Below are positions 45,466-54,331 of a stretch of 64,000 nt of DNA, one piece after another (the stretch's first letter is position 1; every line of letters starts with the position of its first letter). The notes beneath the pieces were generated by a model. That model made no database searches, was not told where the DNA came from, and worked only from the letters and a program-made list of their open reading frames with translations. Position numbers and translations under genes: made by a program. Source of the stretch: JAPOUP01 sp965199865 (GTDB lineage: Bacteria; Pseudomonadota; Alphaproteobacteria; Rhodobacterales; Rhodobacteraceae); assembly GCA_965199865.1 (NCBI GenBank), contig CBDATU010000011.1, forward strand, positions 806,001 to 870,000, in the 5' to 3' direction.

Positions 45466-45949
45466 GTCCCTGTTGGAGGCTCAGCCAGCAGGCACACCGC
45501 CAGTCGGGTTCATGCAGGCGAGACTGTCCGGCGCATCGCCATGCATGAAGGATTGGGCCACGGAACCACAGTCAAGCAGGTGGCACATAGCGTTAGGGAT
45601 ATCGCATGAATGTAGCTGCGGTTGCGAAAGCGACGGCTGTCCGGTCCAGGGCTCCGGTACGGCTTGAACCAGAGAGCGGTGCCTTGAAAAAAACGGCATC
45701 ATTCCAGTCCGTTGTATCAGGTCCCGAAGGCATCTGGCAGCAGCTGAAAGTCTTCCATCCACGGCATGACGTCCGTCCGTTATGCCTCTGCGGGACGGCG
45801 GCCAGGCACGAAACTGCCGTCGGAATCGCCGAATGCGGAGGGGCGCACAGGCTGGATTTTCCGCCCCTGGCGCATCCGGTGATGAACATGCGCTGAGAGC
45901 CGCTCCAGTAGCACGGGGTTCTCCCCAATGGTGTATTGGGTTGGAATCA
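45466..45949. other. Divergent gap between two decayed accessory genes
   Basis: This stretch lies between the start regions of the broken minus-strand gene and the broken MNT gene. No further family is recognised, though fragments in the minus-strand frame (WRCACWLSLQQG) may be remains of an upstream gene. Confidence 0.45.
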
Positions 45950-46369
45950 ATGAATACCGATGATGCCCCTCATCCGGAAACAGGAAGAACGCCCATGCGG
46001 TGGACGGAAACCGGCACGGCACCGGATCCTCCGGAAACGCATGCGGGCAGCCTCCCGGACGAGGAGCTGACCGCCCGGATGCTCAGGCGGGCGGCCCAGT
46101 GGACCGTCGCCGGCTGGCCGCAGGTCCAGGCCGTCATCCTGTTCGGCTCCCGCGCCAGTGGCGACCACCATCACGGGAGTGACCGGGACATCGCCGTCCT
46201 GACCGACGGACCGGAAGAGCCGCTGGATGACCTTCCGCTAGACCACCTTGCCACCAGGTGAGTTTCCGTCCTCGCGAGCGGGCGGGAGGAGATGCGGCGG
46301 AAGGCAAATCTCACCTTTTCGGTTCCCTGCGCCATCTTGCGCCAGGGCAGGCTGCTGGCCGGACATTGA
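45950..46369 (+). pseudogene. MNT-type nucleotidyltransferase (antitoxin-like), interrupted by a stop
   Basis: The frame from ATG 45950 gives a minimal nucleotidyltransferase domain: helical VAGWPQVQAVILFGSRASGD followed by HGSDRDIAVLTDG, with the GSR-A-SG and SDRDIA metal-binding motif. TGA at 46259-46261 stops it, but the same frame continues to 46369 with VSVLASGREEMRRKANLTFS and CAILRQGRLLAGH, which is the usual C-terminal end of such proteins. An HEPN-like gene starts 44 bases later. In MNT/HEPN pairs the nucleotidyltransferase modifies and neutralises the HEPN RNase toxin. The stop probably inactivates it, though a 103-residue truncated protein could be made. Confidence 0.75.
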
Positions 46370-46412
46370 CAGGGGCGAGCCTGAGACCGACACCGAATTC
46401 TACATCGACCGT

Positions 46413-47034
46413 ATGAATACCGTCCATGAACGGTACCATGACGCCCTGATGAAGCTGATGCGAAGTGAAGCGGCGGTCGACAAATCCAGTGCGGCAGTCA
46501 GGATGAGGGCAACGGTGGCGCTGGCCTCCGATTCCCTTCAGTTCCTGACGAAAGCGATACCTGTGCCGCTGCGGTGTCAACCCGGAGAAATGGCATGACA
46601 TCGGGGCACTGGTCCGCTTTCTGCCGGACAGCGAAAGCCGGCTGATGCGGCAGCTGACGGCTCTCGACGGCACCACCAGACGGGACCACCAGGCGCTTTA
46701 CGGTTCCGCCTTAAGTGATGAGACCATATCGAAGACGGCACGGCGGCTGACGGAGCTTTCTGGCATCGCTTTCGATGATCTCGTCTCAGCGCTGCGGATG
46801 CCGGATTTCACCGCCATTCAGACCAGACTCACTATGAATCTGACGGAGGAACGGCATTCCCACCTGGACATCGGTAACCCAAAGACCTCCGCGTGTATGG
46901 CAGCCACCGGAACCATCACCTTTATTGGCCCCACCTCCGCTCCGGGACGCAACACCCTGCCATCGGGTAATCCGTTCATGTCGCGCCCTGCCATTGGGAC
47001 ATCGAACACCGGCCGCATCGGGTGCTGGACATGA
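46413..47034 (+). pseudogene. HEPN-domain protein (toxin-like), frameshifted
   Basis: From ATG 46413 the first frame gives a helical N-terminal half (MNTVHERYHDALMKLMRSEA, ASDSLQFLTKAI) and stops at 46596-46598. From about 46565 another frame continues the homology: GVNPEKWHDIGALVRFLPDS, LMRQLTALDGTTRRDHQALY and ISKTARRLTELSGIAF. HDIG followed by TRRDH is typical of HEPN proteins paired with MNT nucleotidyltransferases. One extra base (or two lost) near 46560-46575 explains the break. The protein probably ended near 46830, since the frame after that to 47034 is not family-like. The usual RNase motif R-x4-6-H could be RRDH or similar but is not certain. Confidence 0.65.
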
Positions 47035-47908
47035 CATTCCGGCACGGAGGCAGCCGCGTGCGGAATGACCAGACCCCGAACGCGGCTGCAACATGGCGAT
47101 GAACCGTTTCGCCCGGGGACGGTCCGGGAATCCATCCGCGTCACGAGCGCAAAGGCGGGCAGATACGACAGCCTGTCGCTCCGGATCCCCGGGACATGAC
47201 AGTCATACGATATCCCTACACATAAACGTCAGGCAGACCTTGGGCGGCATGTACACATGGCAATCGAACTTTGACCCGTTTCGATGGGGCCGTAACCGCT
47301 TCTGGAGCTCCCGTGGCACCCATCAGTTTCGGACGCCATCAACCCCGTTTCTCCGCCGTGTGGCATCACCAAGGCGGCGCATTCCGGCACCCGCAACATC
47401 TCGCGGTCAAGGAGCCGCACAGGCAAACCGCCCTCCCTCACCTGGCCCAGCCTAACGAGCGGCTCCCCCTGCGCAGATCAAGGTTGAGGGATGCGTCCAG
47501 ATGAAGGGGAGAGGTGCCGAACATACGCATCGACCCCAAAATGGTGCCAGAGCCAGGTGTCGAAGGGGTTTCCAGATGGTCCCAGGTTTTGCGGCACTAT
47601 GTACCAGCCCTTCGGTCGCGGATGCGTTCACCGACTTAGCCATGGCTCCACCCCACATCCATAATGAGTCTCCGCAACACGTATGCCGCCAATTCTCCAC
47701 CCGCTGCATTTCGGGGTGGCGGTGAGATGCCATGGCGCACTACGATTTTATAATACGAGTCTCCTGTGGCTGATCGATCCAGCTGGTCAGCGGTGGAATT
47801 TCCCGGCGCACCAGTCGCTTCAAGGGCGATATCAATGTCCGTGGCACCCGGTGGCATTCTGCCGCGACCGCACTTGCCTGGATGCCGCCACCACGCTAGA
47901 AGCGCACC
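47035..47908. other. Gene-free stretch before ttcA
   Basis: These 874 bases contain no recognisable protein or RNA. They continue the decayed accessory segment up to the ttcA start. A long minus-strand open frame entering from the ttcA gene is only its shadow. Confidence 0.55.
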
Positions 47909-48775
47909 ATGCTTGATGACTCCAGCGACGTCCACCCGCTCCTTCACGCAGCTCCCGACACAACGGAATTTCGAAAGCTGCGTAAGCGAATCGTGCGCGA
48001 AACCAGGCATGCGATCGAGCAATACGGCATGATTGAGCGCGGCGCACGCTGGTTGGTCTGCCTTTCCGGGGGCAAGGACAGCTACACCATGCTGGCCGTG
48101 CTCTACGAACTCAAATGGCGCGGACTTCTGCCAGTGGACCTCCTCGCCTGCAATCTTGACCAGGGCCAACCCGGTTTCCCCGCGACAGTATTGCCGGAAT
48201 TCCTCGAACGAGCCGGGGTTCCCTACCGGATCGAGTATCAGAACACGTATTCCGTAGTTACCGCCAAAGTGCCAAAGGGAAAGACCTACTGCGCACTCTG
48301 TTCCCGACTGCGGCGCGGAATCCTGTACAGGATCGCACGCGAGGAGGGTTGCAGTGCCGTCGTACTGGGCCATCATCGCGATGACATTCTCGAAACCTTT
48401 TTCCTGAACCTGTTTCACGGCGCCCGTCTGGCCACGATGCCGCCCAAACTAGTCAATGAGGAAGGCGATCTGTTCGTCTACCGGCCGCTCGCCCATGTAG
48501 CGGAAGCCGACTGTGAGCGCTTCGCTCGGGCAATGGGCTATCCAATCATTCCCTGTGACCTCTGCGGCAGCCAGGACGGGCTGCAGCGCAAACGCATAAA
48601 GGCGCTGCTCGACCTATGGGAAACCGGTAACCCCGGCCGCAAACAGAAGATTTTCCGCGCCCTGATGAATGCCCGCCCATCGCATCTGCTCGATCTGGAT
48701 CTCTTTGATTTCGCTAGCCTGACACGCCGGTCGGAGCGCTCGCAGAAATCTCGGAGCGAGCGGGATCCGCCTTGA
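47909..48775 (+). CDS. ttcA: tRNA 2-thiocytidine synthetase TtcA
   Basis: TtcA thiolates cytidine-32 in certain tRNAs using ATP and an Fe-S cluster. The 288-residue protein has the PP-loop SGGKDS (residues 53-58) in VCLSGGKDSYTMLAVL, the cluster cysteines C128 and C131 in KTYCALCSRLRRG and a third in PCDLCGSQ near 216-219, plus LGHHRDDILETFFLNLF and MPPKLVNEEGD. The start MLDDSSDVHP at 47909 is the first in frame. It is the first intact gene after the decayed accessory segment. Downstream yidC begins after 146 bases. Confidence 0.96.
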   Translation: MLDDSSDVHPLLHAAPDTTEFRKLRKRIVRETRHAIEQYGMIERGARWLVCLSGGKDSYTMLAVLYELKWRGLLPVDLLACNLDQGQPGFPATVLPEFLERAGVPYRIEYQNTYSVVTAKVPKGKTYCALCSRLRRGILYRIAREEGCSAVVLGHHRDDILETFFLNLFHGARLATMPPKLVNEEGDLFVYRPLAHVAEADCERFARAMGYPIIPCDLCGSQDGLQRKRIKALLDLWETGNPGRKQKIFRALMNARPSHLLDLDLFDFASLTRRSERSQKSRSERDPP

Positions 48776-48921
48776 TGAAACCGACAGAACCAGGGCCGGC
48801 ACGCATCTGACCGTCCGACGGACTATGCTGTCGCAGCCCGTAGTCAGGCTTTTCCCTTGACCTTTCGCGATCCGGGCTGTTGAACCTCCCTGATCCCAGT
48901 CAGCGAAATGGCGGTGTCTGC

Positions 48922-50730
48922 ATGGACGAAAAGAACAGGAATCTCATCTTGGCCACGGCGCTGAGCTTCATGGTCATCCTTGTCTGGTTCATTCTGTTTC
49001 CACCAGAGGAGCCGCCCGTCGAACAGGTGCCCGTCGAGGACTCCCAGGCGGAAATGAACACCGCTCCCAAGGCGGAGGCCACGGACGGAACGACTCGCAA
49101 TGCGCCGGAAATCGAAGCGTCCGCTTCGCGTGCAACCGTACGCGTGCCGATCCAGACGGACCGGCTTCTGGGTTCGATAGCCCTGAACGGTGGTCGCATC
49201 GATGAACTCAACCTGCGGGACTATCGAGCGACTCTCACGGAGGACAGCGGCCTGGTATCGCTCCTGAAGCCAGCGGGAACCGAGGCCGCCTACCTAGCGC
49301 TGTTCGGGTGGGCACCCGGGGGGGACCTTGACTGGGAGGATGTTCCCGGAGCGGACACTCCCTGGAGCGCTGCCGCGGGCGCGGTGCTCACCTCGGACAC
49401 CCCGCTGGTGCTGACCTGGACCAATGCGAGAGGCATTACGTTCACCCGCATCATTTCGGTCGATGAGGACTTTCTTTTCACCGTCAGCCAAAGCGTGCGG
49501 AACGGCAGCGGCGACGAAATTAGGCTGGCTCCCTACGGTATGCTTCGCCGCCATGGCGAACCACAGGACCTGACCGGTTTCTTCATCATCCAGGAAGGCC
49601 CGATCCGCCAGTCGGGAGAGGAGATGAGTGAATTCAACTACGGCAACCTGCGTGATTTCGACCGCGACGAACGCTGGGGGGCCAATGCCGAAGTGCTGGA
49701 GATCGAGCGGAACGGCTGGCTGGGCTTTACCGACCACTACTGGATGACCACGCTGGTCCCCCCCACTGACGCACCGTTCACCTCTGTCCTGAAATACGAC
49801 GCGAACGCGGATGTCTATACTGCCGAAGCCCGTTACCGGACGCTATCGGTGGCGGCCGGTCAGACCGCTGAAGTCACGACACGGCTCTTCGCAGGTGCCA
49901 AGGAATGGGACACGATCCGTGCCTATGAGCATCAGAACGGCATCTACAGGTTCATAGACTCGATCGACTGGGGCTGGTTTTTCTTCCTGACCAAGCCGAT
50001 CTTCGCGGTCCTGCACTGGTTGAACGAACTGATCGGAAACATGGGATGGGCCATCATCGGCCTGACACTGATCATCAAGGCGGTGCTCTTTCCTCTTGCC
50101 TTCAAGTCATATGTCTCAATGGCGAAGATGAAAGAACTGCAGCCTGAGATGGCCAAGCTCAAGGAGCGCGTCGGGGATGACCGCCAGAAAATGCAGCAGG
50201 AGATGATGGCCCTATACAGGAAGGAGAAAGTCAATCCCGCCTCGGGCTGCCTGCCGATCCTCCTCCAGATTCCGATCTTCTTCTCGCTGTACAAGGTGAT
50301 CTTCGTCACCATAGAACTTCGACATGCTCCATGGTTTGGCTGGATCAGGGATCTCTCGGCACCCGATCCCTCGTCGATTCTGAACCTCTTCGGCCTCCTG
50401 CCCTACGCAACCCCGGATCCCGGCTCCATTTTCTTCATCTTCTCACTGGGGGTTCTGCCGATCCTGCTCGGAATCTCGATGTGGCTGCAGCAGAAGCTGA
50501 ATCCGGCACCAACCGACCCCACACAGGCAATGATCTTCGCCTGGATGCCCTGGGTGTTCATGTTCATGCTCGGCACCTTCGCCAGCGGGCTGATCATCTA
50601 CTGGATCGCGAACAACATGATCACATTCGCACAGCAGTACCTGATCATGCGAAGCCAGGGTTACCGGCCGGATGTGTTCGGCAATATCATTGCCAGCTTC
50701 AGGCGAAAGCCCGGGGCCGAGGAAAAATGA
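48922..50730 (+). CDS. yidC: Membrane protein insertase YidC
   Basis: YidC (about 602 residues) inserts proteins into the inner membrane, alone or with SecYEG. It has an N-terminal anchor (NLILATALSFMVILVWFILF, residues 7-26), a large periplasmic domain to about residue 350 and the conserved five-helix insertase core: WGWFFFLTKPIFAVLHWL, NMGWAIIGLTLIIKAVLFPL with the groove arginine replaced by the usual lysine/arginine region, CLPILLQIPIFFSLYKV and MTFAQQYLIMRSQG-like ITFAQQYLIMRSQG. ATG 48922 begins MDEKNRN, as in homologs; the TTG at 48880 is not needed. A possible TTGACC -35 lies at 48857. Its stop overlaps the next start (ATGA). Confidence 0.97.
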   Translation: MDEKNRNLILATALSFMVILVWFILFPPEEPPVEQVPVEDSQAEMNTAPKAEATDGTTRNAPEIEASASRATVRVPIQTDRLLGSIALNGGRIDELNLRDYRATLTEDSGLVSLLKPAGTEAAYLALFGWAPGGDLDWEDVPGADTPWSAAAGAVLTSDTPLVLTWTNARGITFTRIISVDEDFLFTVSQSVRNGSGDEIRLAPYGMLRRHGEPQDLTGFFIIQEGPIRQSGEEMSEFNYGNLRDFDRDERWGANAEVLEIERNGWLGFTDHYWMTTLVPPTDAPFTSVLKYDANADVYTAEARYRTLSVAAGQTAEVTTRLFAGAKEWDTIRAYEHQNGIYRFIDSIDWGWFFFLTKPIFAVLHWLNELIGNMGWAIIGLTLIIKAVLFPLAFKSYVSMAKMKELQPEMAKLKERVGDDRQKMQQEMMALYRKEKVNPASGCLPILLQIPIFFSLYKVIFVTIELRHAPWFGWIRDLSAPDPSSILNLFGLLPYATPDPGSIFFIFSLGVLPILLGISMWLQQKLNPAPTDPTQAMIFAWMPWVFMFMLGTFASGLIIYWIANNMITFAQQYLIMRSQGYRPDVFGNIIASFRRKPGAEEK

Positions 50731-51485
50731 GCGCATTCGTCGCCCAGATCTGGCGCCACCCGGTCAAGGGCCACGGGCGCGAAGAGCTGAATGGCATCCA
50801 ACTGAGGAAAGGAGAATGCATTGCCTGGGACCGTCGCTGGGCGGTTCTGCACGAAGCCGCCAGATTCAACGACGCGGATCCTGAATGGATAGCCTGTACA
50901 AATTTCTCAAGAGCCTGCAAAGCGCCGCTTCTGCAGGCTGTCACTACCAGATCCGACATCGCACGAAACAGGGTGACTTTCAGCCACCCGAGACTGGATG
51001 ACCTAACCGTCAACCCTGACGACGAACACGACGCATCCGCCTTCATTCAATGGGTTCTTCCCATCAGCCCGAACGACCGGGCCCTTCCCAGGCGTTTGGT
51101 CCGCGTGCCCGGGAGGGGCATGACGGACACGGACTATCCTTCGATCTCATTGATCAATCTTGCGAGCCATAATCAGGTATCCCGGAAAATCGGCCGTAGG
51201 ATCTCCCATCTTCGCTGGCGCGGGAATATCGTGCTTGAGGGGCTGGAGCCATGGGAAGAGATGGCCTGGATTGGCCACAGGCTGCGGGCGGGAGATGCGG
51301 AACTGGAGGTCATCGAGCCCACAATCCGCTGCATGGCAACCGCGGCAAACACCCGTACCGGAATCCGTGACACTGACATCCTCGGTGCGCTACAGGCCGG
51401 ATGGGCGCACCAGAACATGGGTGTCTACGCACAGGTGACAAGGACGGGCGGACTTCGCAAAGGTGACGGACTCGAGCCTGTCTGA
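50727..51485 (+). CDS. MOSC domain protein
   Basis: This 252-residue protein has an N-terminal MOSC beta-barrel part (IWRHPVKGHGREELNGIQLR, WDRRWAVLHEAARF) and the MOSC core with YPSISLINLASHNQVS, WRGNIVLEGLEPWEEMAW and RCMATAANTRTGIRDTDIL. MOSC proteins are sulfur carriers or molybdenum-cofactor-dependent reductases of the mARC/YiiM type; the cysteine in IRCMAT is the family's cofactor-binding candidate. The role here is unknown, but the gene is coupled to yidC upstream (ATGA) and engB downstream (one-base overlap), an arrangement that recurs in Rhodobacterales. Confidence 0.92.
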   Translation: MSAFVAQIWRHPVKGHGREELNGIQLRKGECIAWDRRWAVLHEAARFNDADPEWIACTNFSRACKAPLLQAVTTRSDIARNRVTFSHPRLDDLTVNPDDEHDASAFIQWVLPISPNDRALPRRLVRVPGRGMTDTDYPSISLINLASHNQVSRKIGRRISHLRWRGNIVLEGLEPWEEMAWIGHRLRAGDAELEVIEPTIRCMATAANTRTGIRDTDILGALQAGWAHQNMGVYAQVTRTGGLRKGDGLEPV

Positions 51486-52135
51486 TGCGGATGGATTTTC
51501 CGATTGCCAACGTCAGAGATCCGGAACAGCTGGAGGCGGGACGTCGGCTGTTTTCGAGGAATGCGGAATTCATAACAGGTGCCGCCACCTGGCAGGGCCT
51601 CCCGCCCACCGATCGTATCGAGGTCTGTTTTGCGGGAAGGTCGAATGTGGGAAAGTCCTCTCTCATCAACGCACTCACGGGCCAACGATCCCTGGCACGT
51701 ACGTCGAATACACCTGGCCGCACCCAGCAGATCAATTTCTTTGCCCTGGGCGGACGGATCACTCTGGTTGACCTGCCCGGTTATGGCTTTGCCCGCGCAC
51801 CGCTAAAATCCGTCAGGAGCTGGCAGCAGCTGCAGAGAGAGTTTCTGGCGGGGAGACCCAATCTGCGGCGCGCCTTCGTACTGCTCGACGCACGGCATGG
51901 CGTGAAGAACCCGGATGAGGAGATAATGCAGCTTCTGGACAGGTCCGCCGTGACATTCCAAGCTGTCCTGACCAAAGTGGACAAGGTCAAACGCGACGCG
52001 CTTGAAAGCATCCTGAACGGCGTCCGCGCTGACCTTGCCCGACATCCAGCATCGTTTCCGGGCATCGCGCTCACATCCGCGGAGAAAGGCGACGGAATCG
52101 AAACCCTGCGTGCGGTGATCGCCGGAATTGAATAA
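51485..52135 (+). CDS. engB: Ribosome biogenesis GTPase EngB/YsxC (YihA)
   Basis: EngB is a small GTPase needed for large ribosomal subunit assembly. The 216-residue protein shows G1 GRSNVGKSS (51-59), G2 in RTSNTPGRTQQINFF, G3 DLPGYGFA, G4 TKVDK and G5 TSAEKGDG. An N-terminal extension of about 45 residues precedes the G domain, normal for proteobacteria. Its ATG overlaps the last base of the MOSC stop. argB follows after 54 bases. Confidence 0.97.
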   Translation: MRMDFPIANVRDPEQLEAGRRLFSRNAEFITGAATWQGLPPTDRIEVCFAGRSNVGKSSLINALTGQRSLARTSNTPGRTQQINFFALGGRITLVDLPGYGFARAPLKSVRSWQQLQREFLAGRPNLRRAFVLLDARHGVKNPDEEIMQLLDRSAVTFQAVLTKVDKVKRDALESILNGVRADLARHPASFPGIALTSAEKGDGIETLRAVIAGIE

Positions 52136-52189
52136 CTTACATGCAGCCGATAACACCGGCTGAACGAGACCACGCCGGAAAGACATGCA

Positions 52190-53035
52190 ATGAACAAGGA
52201 CTGGTCCGCGACCGCACGAACGCTGAACAAGGCGCTCCCCTATCTTCAGCGCTATGACGGGGCCACTGTGGTCATCAAGTTCGGTGGCAACGCAATGGGC
52301 GATGACGAAGCGATGCAGAGTTTCGCCCGTGACATCGTGCTGATGGAGCAGGTAGGCATCAAGCCAGTGGTCGTGCATGGCGGCGGCCCGATGATCAACG
52401 AGCAGCTTGCACGGCTCAATATCAAATCCGAGTTCGTTAACGGCAAAAGAGTGACCGACGCTGCCACCGTTGAAGTCGTCGAAATGGTGCTGTCCGGTCG
52501 CGTCGGCAAGCGAATCGTTCAGGCGATCAACGCCGAGGGCGGGCGGGCGGTAGGTCTGTCAGGTAAGGACGCCAATCTGATGGTCTGCGACCATGCCGGC
52601 CCTGATCTGGGATTCGTCGGCAGGCCATCTCAGATGAATCCGGACATCCTGCGCAGGCTGGGAGATGTCGGCATGATTCCGGTCATCGCACCGATTGGTG
52701 CCGGGCGTGCGGGTGAGACGTTCAACGTCAACGGTGACACCGCCGCCGGAGCGGTGGCGGCTGCACTGAAGGCGGATCGGCTGCTTCTTCTCACCGATGT
52801 CGAAGGCGTGAAGGGAGCCGACGGCAGTCTAATTCCTGAGATTACCCAGGCGCAGGTCCATGAGCTGATCCGTAACCAGGTGATCTCCGGGGGAATGATC
52901 CCCAAGACGGAAACCGCGCTTGATGCCATGGCAGGCGGAGTGCGAGCCGTGGTGATTCTTGATGGCCGGGTGCCGAACGCCTGTCTGCTCGAACTCTTTA
53001 CCGAGCATGGGGCCGGAACGCTGATCAAGGGGTGA
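52190..53035 (+). CDS. argB: Acetylglutamate kinase
   Basis: ArgB phosphorylates N-acetylglutamate, the second step of arginine synthesis. The 281-residue protein has the amino-acid kinase fold: phosphate-binding lysine K30 in VVIKFGGNAMGD, PVVVHGGGPMINEQL, the substrate arginine region FVNGKRVTDAATVEVVEMVL, NVNGDTAAGAVAAAL and LTDVEGVKGADG, and IPKTETALDAMAGGVRAVVI-type C-terminal segments. The last part (GGMIPKTETA) is consistent with the arginine-sensitive form, but feedback inhibition cannot be judged surely. No other arg genes are nearby. Confidence 0.97.
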   Translation: MNKDWSATARTLNKALPYLQRYDGATVVIKFGGNAMGDDEAMQSFARDIVLMEQVGIKPVVVHGGGPMINEQLARLNIKSEFVNGKRVTDAATVEVVEMVLSGRVGKRIVQAINAEGGRAVGLSGKDANLMVCDHAGPDLGFVGRPSQMNPDILRRLGDVGMIPVIAPIGAGRAGETFNVNGDTAAGAVAAALKADRLLLLTDVEGVKGADGSLIPEITQAQVHELIRNQVISGGMIPKTETALDAMAGGVRAVVILDGRVPNACLLELFTEHGAGTLIKG

Positions 53036-53115
53036 ATATCGCGGCATATGGGACGAAACGGCAGATCCAGGGAGAATGCCGGATACAGCCGGAACCGGAG
53101 GCGGACACAGCCTGA

Positions 53116-53781
53116 ATGGAATACGATCAGATCCGTAGCAGAGCACTCGCACGGCAACTGGACATTTTCGGAGGCCTTGTTCCCGAACCCGGGGACGGCG
53201 TCCCCGAGGGGTGCCGCACCCTGCTCCTGCTGGGTCCGGCGGAACCGGGATTCTGGCCGATGTTCACCGCCACTGCGGAATATCGCGACGGCGAACCCAA
53301 TTCACTTGACCGCTGGTCTGCCCGCGTGATTGGGGCGCTTGCGGAAGAGATAGGAGGTCAGGCTCTGTTTCCATTCGGTGGACCGCCCTATCTGCCGTTC
53401 ATCAAATGGGCGATCCAGACCGGAAGGGCATGGCAGTCGCCATCAGGAATGCTCGTGCATGACCGTTCCGGACTGATGGTCAGCTATCGCGGCGCAGTTG
53501 CGCTCCGGGAGCGCACGGAACTACCTGATACGGGCACCTGCCCCTGCAATTCCTGCTCGACGCGTCCCTGCCTTTCCGCCTGCCCGGTCAGTGCGCTGGA
53601 CGCCGGAACCGGATACAATGTCACGGCCTGCCACGGATTCCTTGACACGGCGAAAGGTATGGACTGCATGTCACGAGGCTGTGCGGCGAGGCGGGCTTGC
53701 CCGGTTTCGGCGGAATATGGCAGGCTTGAAGAACAGTCAGCTTTTCATATGAGGGCATTTCACCCATGGCACGGCGTCTGA
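53116..53781 (+). CDS. Ferredoxin-like 4Fe-4S protein, uncharacterised
   Basis: This 221-residue soluble protein is a conserved family of unknown function. The N-terminal part (CRTLLLLGPAEPGFWPMF, DRWSARVIGALAEEIGGQAL, FPFGGPPYLPFIKWA) resembles the substrate part of epoxyqueuosine-reductase-like proteins. The C-terminal part has ferredoxin-type cysteines: TCPCNSCSTRPCLSACPVSAL, then TACHGFLD, DCMSRGCAARRACPVS, enough for one or two clusters. It lies 80 bases after argB and overlaps the sixA-like gene by 16 bases. The same protein sits after argB in Rhodobacterales genomes by memory. No reaction can be assigned. Confidence 0.85.
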   Translation: MEYDQIRSRALARQLDIFGGLVPEPGDGVPEGCRTLLLLGPAEPGFWPMFTATAEYRDGEPNSLDRWSARVIGALAEEIGGQALFPFGGPPYLPFIKWAIQTGRAWQSPSGMLVHDRSGLMVSYRGAVALRERTELPDTGTCPCNSCSTRPCLSACPVSALDAGTGYNVTACHGFLDTAKGMDCMSRGCAARRACPVSAEYGRLEEQSAFHMRAFHPWHGV

Positions 53782-54275
53782 TTCTGGTCCGGCACGCGAA
53801 ATCAAGCTGGAACCATACTGATCTCGGCGATCATGAGCGGCCGCTGAACGATCGCGGGCGACGGTCGGCGCGGATAATCGGCGCATGGCTGCGCGGAAAG
53901 AAGCACATTCCCATGCGGGTTCTTTCCTCGGATTCCGCCCGAACGCGTGAGACCTGGAAACTGATCGAACGGGAACTGGACTGCGGCGCGGACGTCTACT
54001 GGCTCAGTGGACTATATCATGCCGACGCGCAGACCATGCTCGACACGCTCAGATCATCTGGCGATGAATCCACGGTCATGATGCTGGGTCACAATCCTGG
54101 AACCGCGATGCTCGCAAACATGCTCGTAAGGGACGTGCCGTCGCATCCACGGTATCGCGACTACCCAACCGCCGCTACTGCCATAGTCGGTTTCGACGCA
54201 ACCCGATGGATGGATGTCGACTGGGGTTCAGGGACGGTAATCGACTTCGTGATTCCCAGAGAGCTTGGTGCGTGA
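53766..54275 (+). CDS. SixA-like histidine phosphatase
   Basis: This 169-residue protein belongs to the histidine phosphatase (phosphoglycerate mutase-like) superfamily. The phospho-histidine lies in ILVRHAKSSWNH, with the second catalytic histidine in MMLGHNPGTAM, and arginine in SSDSARTRETW. The RHAKSS form is that of SixA, which removes phosphate from histidine phosphotransfer proteins such as the nitrogen PTS. Its start lies inside the end of the ferredoxin-like gene (16-base overlap). The product could act on other phospho-substrates. Confidence 0.9.
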   Translation: MARRLILVRHAKSSWNHTDLGDHERPLNDRGRRSARIIGAWLRGKKHIPMRVLSSDSARTRETWKLIERELDCGADVYWLSGLYHADAQTMLDTLRSSGDESTVMMLGHNPGTAMLANMLVRDVPSHPRYRDYPTAATAIVGFDATRWMDVDWGSGTVIDFVIPRELGA

Positions 54276-54331
54276 CGCAGTCGGACAATCCGGATTTCGC
54301 GGCAGATTGAGCTAGCCTGGCAGCAAAAGTG

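Noticed and set aside
47636..48418. 260-codon minus-strand frame opposite ttcA
   Set aside because: It is a shadow of ttcA running into the gene-free stretch; no family likeness.
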